This document shows, one piece after another, positions 26,573-35,621 of a DNA stretch of 64,000 nt (the stretch's first letter is position 1; every line of letters begins with the position of its first letter). A model generated the notes under the pieces. It saw only the letters and a program-made list of their open reading frames with translations, ran no database searches and was not told the DNA's origin. Origin of the DNA: Hyphomicrobium_A sp963759735 (GTDB lineage: Bacteria > Pseudomonadota > Alphaproteobacteria > Rhizobiales > Hyphomicrobiaceae). The stretch spans positions 124,001 to 188,000 of the forward strand of contig CAVXAF010000007.1 of NCBI GenBank assembly GCA_963759735.1. The letters run 5' to 3'. Both the position numbers and the translations under genes were made by a program.

Positions 26573-27784
26573 TTAACGGCGGCGTGAGGCTTCTAAGCCA
26601 GCGTCGAGATCGGCGGCAAGATCCTCGAAGGCTTCCAGCCCGATCGAGAGACGCAGCATGCCGTCGCCGATACCGAGTTCGGCGCGCGCCTGCGGTCCGA
26701 TGCGGTGGTGCGTGGTCGTCGCCGGATGGGTGATCAGCGATTTGGCGTCGCCGAGGTTGTTGGAGATCTTGACGAGGCGCAGCGCGTTCTGCAGCGCGAA
26801 GGCACCCGCTTTGCCGCCCTCGACCTCGAAGGCGATCATCTGTCCGCCGCCGGTCATCTGGCGCCGCGCCAGTTCCGCCTGCGGGTGGTCCGAGCGTCCG
26901 CAATAGAGGACGCGGGTCACGCCCGGCTGGCCGGCGAGGTGATCGGCGATGCGCGCCGCCGTCGCCACCTGCGCCCTGACGCGCACCGGCATCGTCTCCA
27001 GGCCCTTGAGCATCACCCAGGCGTTGAACGGGCTCAGCGTCGGGCCGGTCTGGCGCAGGTATTCCTGCAGGTGATTTGTGACGTAGTCCGTGGAGCCGAG
27101 GACGACGCCACCGAGACAGCGGCCCTGCCCGTCGATGTGCTTGGTCGCCGAATAGACGACGACATCGGCGCCGAGCGCCAACGGGCGCTGCAGCATCGGC
27201 GTTGCGAACACGTTGTCGACGACGACGATGGCGCCGATCTCGTGCGCGATCTTCGATACCGCCGCGATGTCGACCAGCTCCAACGTCGGGTTGGATGGCG
27301 TCTCGAAGAAGAACAGCTTTGTATTGGGCCGCACCGCCTTCTTCCAGGCGTCGAGGTCGCGGCCGTCGATCAGCGTCGAGGCGATGCCGTAGCGCGGGGC
27401 CAGCGTCTCGACGATGTAGCGGCAGGCGCCGAACAGCGCGCGCGCCGAGACGATGTGATCGCCGGCCTTTAGATAGGAGAGCACGGCGGCGTTGACGGCG
27501 GCCATGCCGGTGGCGGTGGCGCGCGCCTCGTCGGCGCCTTCCAGCAGCCGCATGCGCTCCTCGAACATGGCGACGGTCGGATTGCCGAAGCGGCTGTACT
27601 GGTAGCCGGGGTCCTCGTTCTTGAAGCGCGCCTCGGCCTGCTCGGCGTTGGCGTAGACGAAGCCCTGCGTCAGGAACATCGCCTCGGAGGTCTCGCCGAA
27701 CTGGGAGCGCAAGGTTCCCCCGTGCACGAGCTGGGTTTCCGGCGCCCACGCGGGCGGTGCCGCTCGATCGTCCTTGCTCGCCAT
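26573..27784 (-). CDS. metZ: O-succinylhomoserine sulfhydrylase
   Basis: A 403-residue PLP enzyme of the Cys/Met metabolism family. It shows YSRFGNPTVAMFEERM, the PLP lysine in YSATKHIDGQGRCLGG and SLGG-like DAKSLITHPATTTH. It makes homocysteine from O-succinylhomoserine and sulfide. Start at 27784 has GGAGG upstream. The 5' leader carries a SAM-II riboswitch and terminator, which fixes its role in methionine synthesis and distinguishes it from cystathionine enzymes. Confidence 0.94.
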   Translation of the reverse strand: MASKDDRAAPPAWAPETQLVHGGTLRSQFGETSEAMFLTQGFVYANAEQAEARFKNEDPGYQYSRFGNPTVAMFEERMRLLEGADEARATATGMAAVNAAVLSYLKAGDHIVSARALFGACRYIVETLAPRYGIASTLIDGRDLDAWKKAVRPNTKLFFFETPSNPTLELVDIAAVSKIAHEIGAIVVVDNVFATPMLQRPLALGADVVVYSATKHIDGQGRCLGGVVLGSTDYVTNHLQEYLRQTGPTLSPFNAWVMLKGLETMPVRVRAQVATAARIADHLAGQPGVTRVLYCGRSDHPQAELARRQMTGGGQMIAFEVEGGKAGAFALQNALRLVKISNNLGDAKSLITHPATTTHHRIGPQARAELGIGDGMLRLSIGLEAFEDLAADLDAGLEASRRR

Positions 27785-27814
27785 GCGCACATCCTCCAGG
27801 GCTGATCGCCCAGC

Positions 27815-27857
27815 AAAAAACCCGGCCAGCACACGCGGTGCTCGCATACAGGCCGCG
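27815..27857 (-). terminator. Intrinsic terminator in the metZ leader
   Basis: On the minus strand CGCGGCC pairs with GGCCGGG (one mismatch) around an inner AGCAC/GTGCT stem, and six T follow. It sits between the SAM-II element and the metZ ribosome site, so it could be the riboswitch output or an independent attenuator. Confidence 0.6.
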
Positions 27858-27880
27858 CTTGAAGATTCAGGTGCGCACGG

Positions 27881-27937
27881 CCCTTTTAGCGAGTTGTTTT
27901 ACGTGGCTGCAAGCCGGCCGGCCAAATGACCACGGGG
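27881..27937 (-). ncRNA. SAM-II riboswitch
   Basis: On the minus strand the element opens with CGTGGTCATTTGG, continues through GGCTTGCAGCCACG and closes with CGCTAAAAGGG. The P1 stem is GTGG (27933-27930) with CCAC (27906-27903), and the A-rich 3' part CGCTAAAAGG is the SAM-II pseudoknot strand. This layout is that of the metA/metX motif of alphaproteobacteria. It binds S-adenosylmethionine and should shut off metZ when SAM is high. Confidence 0.9.
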
Positions 27938-28030
27938 TAGGGGCGGGGATTACTCCCGCTTCAAGCTTGGCGTCAAGGCCCGCTTACTTTAGAGCGACAA
28001 GCTGCGCTAGCCGGCAAGGACTTATCGAGG

Positions 28031-29093
28031 ATGGCGAAGGGCGACGTGAAAGCTGCACGGGCCGCGATGCAGCCGGCCGAGGGCATCCTGCCCTCGCAGG
28101 CCATCCGCGCGCTAATCGTATCGGAAGAGGTGCGGCTGGCCGAACCGGCCCTCCCCAACCAGCTGCAGCCGGCGAGCCTGGATTTGCGGCTCGGCACGGT
28201 TGCCTACCGCGTGCGCGCCAGCTTTCTGCCCGGCAAGGACGAGCGGGTGGCCACCAAGCTCGATGACCTGCAGATGCATGCCATCAGCCTGTCGCAGGGC
28301 GCCGTGCTCGAAACCGGCTGCGTGTACGTGGCGCCACTGATGGAGAGCCTGTCGCTGCCGGACGACCTGTGCGCTGCCACCAACCCCAAAAGCTCCACCG
28401 GGCGGCTCGACGTGTTTACGCGCGTCATCGCCGACGGTGTCTCGGCCTTCGACCAGATCCCGCCCGGCTACAAGGGCCCGCTGTACGCCGAGATCTGTCC
28501 GCAGACCTTCTCCGTCGTGGTGCGCAAGGGCTCGCGCCTGTCGCAGATCCGCTTCCGCGCCGGTGGCACGGAAGCCAAGCCGGTGCAGGACATTCCCTTG
28601 TCGGTCGACCTGTCGGGCGGCGATGACGGACTCGTCGGCTATCGCGCCAAGCGCCACGCCGGTCTCGTCGACGTCGATGCGGTCGGTGCTTGCGCCATGC
28701 TCGACTATTGGGAGCCGATCTATGTGCGCGGGAAGCGGCGACTGATCCTCGACCCCGATCAGTTCTATATCCTCGGCGTCGAAGGAAGCCGTGCAGGTGC
28801 CGCCCGACCAAGCCGCGGAGATGGTGCCGTTCAATCCGCTGGTGGGTGAGTTCCGCGTGCATTACGCCGGCTTCTTCGACCCGGGCTTTGGATATGCAGA
28901 GGCTGGGGGCACAGGATCGCGCGCCGTGCTTGAGGTGCGCTCGCACAACGTGCCATTCGTTCTAGAGGACGGGCAGACCATCGGGCGCCTCGTCTACGAG
29001 AAGCTTACCGATACGCCCGAGCTGCTGTACGGCAGAGACCTCGCCTCGCACTATCAGGCGCAGGGTCTGAAGCTGTCGAAGCACTTCAAGTAA
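28031..29093 (+). CDS. dcd: 2'-deoxycytidine 5'-triphosphate deaminase, one frameshift near 28779
   Basis: A two-domain, alphaproteobacterial-type dCTP deaminase of about 353 residues. The N-terminal domain has LQPASLDLRLG, NPKSSTGRLDVFTRVI and GPLYAEICPQTFSVVV; the C-terminal domain has MVPFNPLVGEFRVHYAGFFD and LEVRSHNVPFVLEDGQ. It makes dUTP for thymidylate synthesis. The first part ends in a shifted tail after QFYILG; SKEAVQVPPDQ continues in the next frame, so one base is extra or lost near 28779. It diverges from metZ and shares its upstream region. Confidence 0.88.
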
Positions 29094-29280
29094 ACCCTGC
29101 CCGCCCATCCGTTGTCCCCGCGTCCCTAGCCCCGACAGCTTATCGCAGCTGGCGTGCTGCCGGCCCGCGCCGGCATGACGGGAATGTGGGGATACCGTCG
29201 AGATCGATTGCGGGGTTCCTTAAGTGTGACGGGTTAGCCTGCCGGCGGCGCTATGTGTGCGCCGTGTCGAGGGCCGCACC

Positions 29281-29583
29281 ATGCTGCAAAGTCTGTCCGC
29301 GATCGATCCGCTGCTGGCGCTGGGCGTCGTTATCGCTACTGCGCTCACCGATGCCGTCTACGTGATGTTCACCAACTCCGTCATCGCGCGCAAACGTGTC
29401 GCCGCCGCAAACTGGAGCAGCCTCTGGTACACGCTCTCCTCGTTCGCCGTGATCAGCTACACCAACAACTGGGTGTACGTAGTGTTCGCCGCGGTCGGCT
29501 CGTGGATCGGCGCCTATATCACGATGACAGTCCTGCACGGTGCGGGCGGCAAGCCACCGGCCCCGCTCTCCCCCGAGCCATGA
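29281..29583 (+). CDS. Small three-helix membrane protein, unknown
   Basis: A 100-residue hydrophobic protein with helices at about residues 10-30, 48-62 and 66-88, and a Pro-rich tail. The patterns ATALTDAVYVMFTNSV and AVISYTNNWVYVVFAAVGSW look conserved rather than random, but I cannot name a family. The ATG at 29281 has a modest GAGG upstream; an ATG eight codons earlier is possible. It converges with the GNAT-deacetylase gene. Confidence 0.65.
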   Translation: MLQSLSAIDPLLALGVVIATALTDAVYVMFTNSVIARKRVAAANWSSLWYTLSSFAVISYTNNWVYVVFAAVGSWIGAYITMTVLHGAGGKPPAPLSPEP

Positions 29584-29598
29584 CGGTCCGGCTGACTG

Positions 29599-31326
29599 TC
29601 ATTCGTGCCAAGCGTCGATGATACCGCTGAAGAAGGCGTGGGCACCGGCGCGTAGGTTGCCGAGCGAATAGCCGCCCTCCTGGACAATGAGCGTGGGGAT
29701 GCCGAAGCGGCCGATGCGCTTGCCGATGCGCTGCATGCCCTGGTTCGTCACGGCGAAGGACCCGGTGGGGTCGCCGCGCATGATGTCGAAGCCGACCGAC
29801 AGCACGAGGTAGCGCGGCTTGAAGGCCCGCACGACGCCAAGCGCCTTGTCGAGCAGCGTCAGGTAGCGCTCATCATCGACCGGCGGCTCGGTCGGGAAGT
29901 TGTGATTGAAGCCGAGCCCGGCGCCCTCGCCGCGCTCGTCGCTGTAGCCGGAAAAGTTCGGGTAGGCGTGACTGGGGTGACCGTGGATCGAAACGGTCAA
30001 TACGTCGTCGCGCGCGTAAAAGATGTCCTGGCCGCCGTTGCCGTGGTGATAGTCGATGTCGAGCAAGGCGACGGTGCCTTGCTTCGACAGATAGTTGGCG
30101 GCAATTGCCGAATTGTTGAGAAAGCAGAAGCCGCCGTAGATGCGTCGCTCTGCATGGTGCCCCGGCGGGCGGCACAGGGCGTAGGCGAAACGCTCGCCGT
30201 TGGCGATGACGGTCGCGGCGGTGAGTGCGACGTTGGCCGCGTCGCGTGCGGCGGCAAAGACGTTCTTCGTCAGTGGCGTGAAGGTGTCGGCGCAGAAGTA
30301 GCCGGCGCGATCCTCCAGCGCCCGCGGTACGCGGTCGGGACGGCGGATCGGAAACACTTCCGGATAGATGATCGCCTTGTCATCGAGCCGCTGGCTCATG
30401 GCCTTGAGGTAGCCGACCAGCGCCGGGGTATGCACGGCGGTCAGGTTGTCCTCGCTGAAATGGCGCGTGGGTACCCGCTCGATCGGCAGGCCCTCGAGGC
30501 CCTTGAGGATCGCCGTCACGCGCACCGGGCGCTCGACGTAGCCCCTCTCGCGCAGGTGATGGATCATGTGGCGCTCGGAGACGACCATCTTGATCGGCAA
30601 GAGATATTTGGCACGCGTCGGCACGGCGCGCTCGGGCTGCGGGCCGAGCGCTTCAAGCTTTACCGGCTGGTCGGTGAACGAGCGGACGATACGCATCACG
30701 AAAGGGTCGTCGTGCTCGAAGGCGTACTGGTCGACGAGGATGTTGCGTATGACGACACGGGCGTCGCGCTGCGACAGGTGTGGTTTGCGGCCCAGCGGGT
30801 CATAGAGCAGGGTGGTCAGGTAGCCATCGTTGCGCGGGTTGGCTTCGACGTCCCACAGCGTATTGACGACCTTCTGTACGTCGTAGCGGGCGTAAAAGCG
30901 CAGGCGCTTGCGATTGATCGCCAAGCGCGCGCGGTCCTTGACCTTGTCGGGCTCCACCGGCGGCACGTCGAGGAACAGGCCGCGAGCGCCGCGCGCGGCG
31001 AGTAATTCGCGCAGCGCCTCGTACAGCGCGACGCCAATGCCGCGCGCAGGCTTGCGCGGATCACTGGCGAAGTATTGCAGGTAGCCGTAGTCGAGATCGG
31101 GAAAGTAGTAAACGAACGCTAACCCGGTGATCCGGTCGCGGGCATCGGTCGACAGCAGCAGGATGGGGTCGAAGCCGAGCTTGCGGCGGTTGAGGAGCAT
31201 ATGCGCGATGCGGTCGATCGCATCCGCCTCATGCGGAAAGGCGGCCCGGAACAGGTCGCTGGCTTCGGCAAAGCGCCGCCGGTCGACGTCGGAGGTCAGC
31301 TCGAAGAGACGGCGGAAACGTATCAT
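29599..31326 (-). CDS. GNAT acetyltransferase fused to histone deacetylase-type amidohydrolase
   Basis: A 575-residue two-domain cytoplasmic protein. The N-terminal part (residues about 1-180) looks GNAT-like, with the acetyl-CoA loop RKPARGIGVALYEAL. The C-terminal part (about 240-575) is a class II/acetylpolyamine-type deacetylase: H390/H391 in PPGHHA, zinc ligands D425 and H427 in DIDYHHGNG, D514 in VGFDIMRGDP, and Y553 in EGGYS. All catalytic residues are present. Substrate is unknown; acetylpolyamines or acetyl-lysine are candidates. No frame break joins the halves. Confidence 0.87.
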   Translation of the reverse strand: MIRFRRLFELTSDVDRRRFAEASDLFRAAFPHEADAIDRIAHMLLNRRKLGFDPILLLSTDARDRITGLAFVYYFPDLDYGYLQYFASDPRKPARGIGVALYEALRELLAARGARGLFLDVPPVEPDKVKDRARLAINRKRLRFYARYDVQKVVNTLWDVEANPRNDGYLTTLLYDPLGRKPHLSQRDARVVIRNILVDQYAFEHDDPFVMRIVRSFTDQPVKLEALGPQPERAVPTRAKYLLPIKMVVSERHMIHHLRERGYVERPVRVTAILKGLEGLPIERVPTRHFSEDNLTAVHTPALVGYLKAMSQRLDDKAIIYPEVFPIRRPDRVPRALEDRAGYFCADTFTPLTKNVFAAARDAANVALTAATVIANGERFAYALCRPPGHHAERRIYGGFCFLNNSAIAANYLSKQGTVALLDIDYHHGNGGQDIFYARDDVLTVSIHGHPSHAYPNFSGYSDERGEGAGLGFNHNFPTEPPVDDERYLTLLDKALGVVRAFKPRYLVLSVGFDIMRGDPTGSFAVTNQGMQRIGKRIGRFGIPTLIVQEGGYSLGNLRAGAHAFFSGIIDAWHE

Positions 31327-31531
31327 CCGGCCAGCTTACCTTGCGGGTTACTAGCCCGGCGTTACGCGCATAGCCGGACAGGCTAGCTGTGCCTTATGGG
31401 CGGTTGCTTGCGGCCCGGGCGAGGTCCACATTTGCCCTAGCCAATCTCGTTGGTTGAGAAACCCAACGGTCGCAGCCCCATACCGCACTGACGCCATAAC
31501 CCCAAGGAGCCGTCTCGCAAAGAGGCGAGCA

Positions 31532-31559
31532 GCGCCGTCGGAGACCGCTCCGGCGGCGC
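31532..31559 (-). terminator. Hairpin downstream of the FMN-binding protein gene
   Basis: A 12-bp GC-rich stem (GCGCCGTCGGAG / CTCCGGCGGCGC, one G-U) with a 4-base loop, 17 bases beyond the stop at 31576. A second small stem (CTCGC/GCGAG) follows at 31514-31529. There is no T-run, so it may protect the mRNA end rather than terminate. Confidence 0.45.
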
Positions 31560-31575
31560 ACTGCTTTGTGCCGGC

Positions 31576-32235
31576 TTACACGTTTTCATCGCCCGTTACG
31601 ACGCGGCCGATCCACTCCTCGATGGGGATGGTGCCGGCCTTGGCCACTTGCGCCAACTCGTGCGGGCGCAGCACGTCCTGCACCGGCTCGGTGCGCTTCC
31701 ACTCGCACAGCGGCGTTTCGATGTCGGCTTGCGGTACGTAACGCGAGGTGTTCAGCCTCTGGTAGCGATGGATGTAGCGCGGGCAGTTCATCCACAGCTC
31801 GGTGATCTTCACGCGCACCACGAGTTCCGCCTCCTTGAAGCAGGCGAGGTGCTCGGGCGCGGAAGACACTTCCGCCTCGCCCTGCACGCGCAGCCGGAAT
31901 GGGCGCTCGAAGTCGATGAACAGGAAGCCGACGTGCGGGTTGGCGGTGATGTTGCCCATCGACAGATACATGCCGTTGCCGTCGTAGCTGGGAAACATCA
32001 GGTGCGTCTGGTCGACGACGCGCACGAAGCCGGGGGCGCCGCCCTTGTAAGATACGGTGGGTCGGCTCTGGCTATCGACTGTGGTCAGGAAGAAGAAGTC
32101 GCGGCTCTCGATGAATGCCTGGTCCTCGGGAGCGACCTCGGTCTTAAGGGCGATCTGCTCGATGCGGTCGGCCATGGGGCGCGATTGGAACTGGTCCTGC
32201 AGGGCGCGGTGCTGGTCTTGGTAAAGCCGACTCAT
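31576..32235 (-). CDS. Pyridoxamine 5'-phosphate oxidase-fold FMN-binding protein
   Basis: A 219-residue split-barrel flavoprotein. It has FIESRDFFFLTTVDSQSRPTVSYKG, then DGNGMYLSMGNITANPHVGFLFIDF and a C-terminal WMNCPRYIHRY block. These are typical of the putative flavin reductases or PNPOx-like proteins that are not the true PdxH. Start at 32235 (MSRLYQDQHRALQD) is favoured over one 17 codons earlier, which lacks a ribosome site. The biological substrate is unknown. Confidence 0.85.
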   Translation of the reverse strand: MSRLYQDQHRALQDQFQSRPMADRIEQIALKTEVAPEDQAFIESRDFFFLTTVDSQSRPTVSYKGGAPGFVRVVDQTHLMFPSYDGNGMYLSMGNITANPHVGFLFIDFERPFRLRVQGEAEVSSAPEHLACFKEAELVVRVKITELWMNCPRYIHRYQRLNTSRYVPQADIETPLCEWKRTEPVQDVLRPHELAQVAKAGTIPIEEWIGRVVTGDENV

Positions 32236-32423
32236 CGGTGAGGGTCTCCCTTGCTTTTTTTGGGTCCTTGACGGGCATCCTGCCACGCTGAGCCCTCCGG
32301 CGCGAGCGGGCCCGGCGGCTGACGTTCGTGTCGCAGAAGGGCGGCGTCACGAGCTACCCGGTTTGCAGGGCCTGCGGCACTGCCTCCATGCCGAGCCACC
32401 TTCCGCCCGCCGCATTGTTTGGC

Positions 32424-32439
32424 GTATCGTGCGGGATAC
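32424..32439. promoter_or_regulatory. Inverted repeat just upstream of the zinc operon
   Basis: GTATC-N6-GATAC, ending 12 bases before the first gene of the operon. The position fits an operator, but the repeat does not match a Zur box well enough to name it. Confidence 0.3.
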
Positions 32440-32451
32440 ACCGGAGAGACA

Positions 32452-32841
32452 ATGCGCCTCCTTCGTCGAACAAGCCCATGGTTGGTGGCGCTGCTCGCAA
32501 TGGCGATGCAGGCTGCGCTGGGCGCGGCGCAGGTGCATGCACTGGTACATGCACACGCGCATGCACCCGGTGGTGCGCGGACATGGACCAAGGGCGCCGC
32601 GCTCGCCTGCCGGGCCGTAGTTAAGATCCCCGCCTGCGCACCGGCCGTTCCGCATGATCATCGCCACGACTGCCCGACGTGCTGGTCGCTGGCGACCGCC
32701 GGAAGCGGCGTGCTGCCGGCACCGGCCTTACCCGCGTTGCACGCCCCGCCGCTGGCCGCTCCGGCTCCGGTGCTCGCCCAGCTCGCGCCCCCTGCAAAGG
32801 GCTTCGCAAATTTCCGGGCGCGCGCACCACCCAGCGTCTGA
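32452..32841 (+). CDS. DUF2946-like secreted His/Cys-rich small protein
   Basis: A 129-residue protein with an N-terminal signal segment (residues 9-28), a His-rich stretch (HALVHAHAHAP), then PHDHRHDCPTCW and an Ala/Pro-rich tail. The DHxxDCPxCW motif resembles DUF2946 proteins found next to metal transport genes. GGAGAG precedes the ATG at 32452. The His and Cys residues suggest metal binding in the periplasm. It heads the zinc operon, 136 bases before the ZrgA gene. Confidence 0.7.
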   Translation: MRLLRRTSPWLVALLAMAMQAALGAAQVHALVHAHAHAPGGARTWTKGAALACRAVVKIPACAPAVPHDHRHDCPTCWSLATAGSGVLPAPALPALHAPPLAAPAPVLAQLAPPAKGFANFRARAPPSV

Positions 32842-32977
32842 TCGCTGTGCCGGCCTGGCGCGCCGCGTGCACCTGAGTGGTGCAGCGCCTAGCGGCGACC
32901 GATGCCCACCCAAATTCTTTGTTCGCTTGCGGAAGGCCCGATGGCCGCGCGAGCAACGCCGATCGAGGAGAACGATC

Positions 32978-33619
32978 ATGCGCACCATCATCCCAACCGC
33001 CATCTCACATGCCCGCTTCGCTCAAGCCTTCATCCTCGCGGCGGCATTGTCCGTTCCTGCGCTGGCCGAGGAGGCGCACCGCGAACTGGGCGCCCACGTG
33101 CACGGGCACGGCACGCTCAACATCGCCATCGAGGACAAGCGCGTTTCGATGGAGCTCGAGGCGCCCGGCATGGATATCGTCGGCTTCGAGCATGCCGCGA
33201 CTACCGCCGCGCAGAAGGCGGCTGTGGACGAGGCGAAGACGCAACTCGCATCCCCGCTCAGCGTCTTGGCGCTGCCGGCAGCCGCCGCGTGTTCGCTGGC
33301 CACCGCCGACGTGAAGCTGGAGAGCGAGCATGCGCATGGCGATGATCACGACCATGACGCCAAAGACCAGCACGACCACTCCGGCCACGATCACGAAGGG
33401 AAGGCGCAGGCCAAGGATGCCGGTAGTCACAACCACTTTCACGTCGCCTACACCTTCGACTGCTCCAACCCGGTGGAGCTGACGGGGATCACGTTCGACT
33501 ACTTCAAGCAGTTCGCCGGCGCGCAGGGTCTGACCGTCAATGTCGTAACCGGCAAGGGGCAGAGCAAGTATGAGGTCAGTCGCGACAAGCCCACGATCGA
33601 CCTCGGCGGGATCATGTGA
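32978..33619 (+). CDS. ZrgA-family (DUF2796) periplasmic zinc-binding protein
   Basis: A 213-residue protein with a signal peptide ending near VPALAEE. The mature part starts with ELGAHVHGHGTLNIAIED, the DUF2796 hallmark, and contains a His/Asp run around residues 111-148 (HAHGDDHDHDAKDQHDHSGH) that must bind metal. FHVAYTFDCSNP follows. ZrgA is the zinc-binding part of the Zrg uptake system of Vibrio. GAGGAG lies upstream of the start at 32978. Its stop overlaps the ABC ATPase start. Confidence 0.88.
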   Translation: MRTIIPTAISHARFAQAFILAAALSVPALAEEAHRELGAHVHGHGTLNIAIEDKRVSMELEAPGMDIVGFEHAATTAAQKAAVDEAKTQLASPLSVLALPAAAACSLATADVKLESEHAHGDDHDHDAKDQHDHSGHDHEGKAQAKDAGSHNHFHVAYTFDCSNPVELTGITFDYFKQFAGAQGLTVNVVTGKGQSKYEVSRDKPTIDLGGIM

Positions 33620-34350
33620 TGCAGCGCGACGCATCTGTATCGGCGCCCGACGTGGTCACCATGTCGGGCATCCGCTTTCGCTGGCCGGGCGCGCGTCCGT
33701 TCTCGCTGGCGATCGACGATTTCGTGCTGCCGGCGCGCACGCGCATGCTGCTGGTCGGCCCTTCGGGCGGAGGCAAGTCGACTTTCCTCAGCTTACTGTG
33801 CGGAATCGTGGCCCCCTCGGCGGGGCGGCTGCAGGTGCTCGGCACCGACCTCACTGGGCTTTCGAACGCGGCGCGCGACCGCTTCCGTGCGGAGCACTTC
33901 GGCATCATCTTCCAGATGTTCAACCTGCTTCCCTACGGCTCCATCCTCGACAACGTCATGCTGCCGCTGAGCTTTTCGCCGTCGCGGGCGGCGCGGGCGG
34001 TGCGCAATGGTCCAGCCGAGGATGAAGCCCGCCGGCTGCTGGGGAGCCTCGGTCTAGATCCCAGGGAACTCGCCGGGCACTCGACGGCCGACCTCAGCGT
34101 CGGCCAGCAGCAGCGCGTTGCCGCGGCACGGGCGCTGATTGGATCACCGGAGGTCATCGTCGCCGACGAGCCCACCTCGGCGCTCGACCGCGACCGGCAG
34201 CTTGCCTTCCTCGATCTGCTGTTCGCCGAAGCCGAGGCGGCCGGGTCATCCGTGATCATGGTCAGCCACGAGGAAGGGCTCGCCTCGCGCTTCGACCGGG
34301 TATTGCGGCTCGATGAGATCGCGCACGCCGAACGCGGGGTTGCCGCATGA
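33619..34350 (+). CDS. ABC transporter ATPase of the Zrg-type zinc system
   Basis: A 243-residue ATPase of the LolD/MacB-like branch. Walker A is GPSGGGKSTFLSLL, the signature is LSVGQQQRVAAARAL, Walker B VIVADEP and the switch His in VSHEEG. The ATG at 33619 overlaps the ZrgA stop (TGATG), and its own stop overlaps the permease start (ATGA). Coupling with the FtsX-type permease and ZrgA points to one zinc-linked transporter rather than lipoprotein release. Confidence 0.87.
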   Translation: MQRDASVSAPDVVTMSGIRFRWPGARPFSLAIDDFVLPARTRMLLVGPSGGGKSTFLSLLCGIVAPSAGRLQVLGTDLTGLSNAARDRFRAEHFGIIFQMFNLLPYGSILDNVMLPLSFSPSRAARAVRNGPAEDEARRLLGSLGLDPRELAGHSTADLSVGQQQRVAAARALIGSPEVIVADEPTSALDRDRQLAFLDLLFAEAEAAGSSVIMVSHEEGLASRFDRVLRLDEIAHAERGVAA

Positions 34351-35621
34351 GCGTGCGCCGCAACATCGTGCCCCGCCTGGCGCTGCAATCCCTGCGCAAC
34401 CGCGCCCTCACCGCATCATTGACGGTGCTGGCCATTGCCTTTTCCGTGATGCTGCTGCTCGGCGTCGAGAAGGTGCGTACCGGCGCGCGGCAGAGCTTCG
34501 CCGATACCATCTCCGGCACCGATCTTATTGTTGGCTCGCGCAGCGGGGCGATCCAGCTGCTGCTCTATTCGGTGTTTCGCATAGGTAACGCCACCAACAA
34601 CGTCACCTGGCAGAGCTACGAGGATATCGCCAAGCGGCCGGAGGTGGCGTGGATCGTGCCGCTGTCGCTCGGCGACAGCCACCACGGTTTCCGCGTGCTG
34701 GGCACGACGCCGGAATTCTTCGAGCGCTACAAGTATCGTCACGGGCAGAGCCTCCGCTTCGCCACCGGCGCCCCGTTCGCGGATCTTTTCGACGCGGTGA
34801 TCGGCGCCGATGTGGCGGAGAAGCTCGGCTACAAGGTGGGCGATCCGATCGTGGTCGCGCACGGGCTCGGCTCGGTGTCGTTCGTGGAGCATGCCGACAA
34901 GCCGTTCAGGGTTGCGGGCATCCTCGCCAAGACCGGCACGCCGATCGACCGCACCGTGCACGTCAGCCTCGAGGGCATCGAGGCAATCCATGTCGACTGG
35001 CAGAGTGGCATGCCGGCACCCGGCGAGGCCATCTCGACCGATCAGGTGCGCAACATGGACCTCAAGCCGAAGGCCATCACGGCGGCGCTCGTCGGGTTGA
35101 AGTCCAAGCTCGCCACCTTCAAATTGCAGCGCGCCATCAATGAGTATGCGCAAGAGCCCCTGTCGGCGATCATGCCGGGTGCGGCCTTGCAGGAACTGTG
35201 GGGGTTGGTCGGCACGGCGGAGACGGCACTCGCGGCCGTCTCGACCATGGTCGTCGTCACGGCCCTGCTCGGCATGGTGACGATGATCCTGACGACGCTG
35301 AACGAGCGGCGGCGCGAGATGGCCATCCTGCGCTCGGTGGGCGCGCGCCCTTCGACCATCCTCGGGCTGCTCGCCACCGAGGCCGGGCTGCTGACGCTTG
35401 CGGGCGTGGTGCTGGGAGTCGTGCTGCTCTATGCAGCGCTCGCCATTCTGCGGCCCTGGGTCGACGCCACCTATGGGCTGAACCTCGACATCAGCGCTCC
35501 GACGCAGCGCGAGTGGCTGATGCTCGCCGCCATCGTCGCCGCCGGCTTCCTCGCCGGACTGCTCCCGGCGATGCGGGCGTACAGAATGTCACTCGCCGAC
35601 GGTATGACGGTGCGCACATGA
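34347..35621 (+). CDS. FtsX/MacB-like ABC permease of the Zrg-type zinc system
   Basis: A 424-residue permease with one N-terminal helix (residues about 21-40), a large periplasmic domain of about 240 residues and three C-terminal helices (about 293-320, 340-368, 388-410). NERRREMAILRSVGA is the FtsX-family coupling motif. It has no fused ATPase and depends on the preceding gene. Mechanotransmission-type permeases usually do not move small ions directly, which makes its zinc role interesting. Confidence 0.87.
   Translation: MSVRRNIVPRLALQSLRNRALTASLTVLAIAFSVMLLLGVEKVRTGARQSFADTISGTDLIVGSRSGAIQLLLYSVFRIGNATNNVTWQSYEDIAKRPEVAWIVPLSLGDSHHGFRVLGTTPEFFERYKYRHGQSLRFATGAPFADLFDAVIGADVAEKLGYKVGDPIVVAHGLGSVSFVEHADKPFRVAGILAKTGTPIDRTVHVSLEGIEAIHVDWQSGMPAPGEAISTDQVRNMDLKPKAITAALVGLKSKLATFKLQRAINEYAQEPLSAIMPGAALQELWGLVGTAETALAAVSTMVVVTALLGMVTMILTTLNERRREMAILRSVGARPSTILGLLATEAGLLTLAGVVLGVVLLYAALAILRPWVDATYGLNLDISAPTQREWLMLAAIVAAGFLAGLLPAMRAYRMSLADGMTVRT

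Noticed and set aside
32245..32262. T-run near 32255 as a terminator
   Set aside because: No stable stem precedes it on the plus strand; it is the A-rich leader of the FMN-protein gene on the minus strand.
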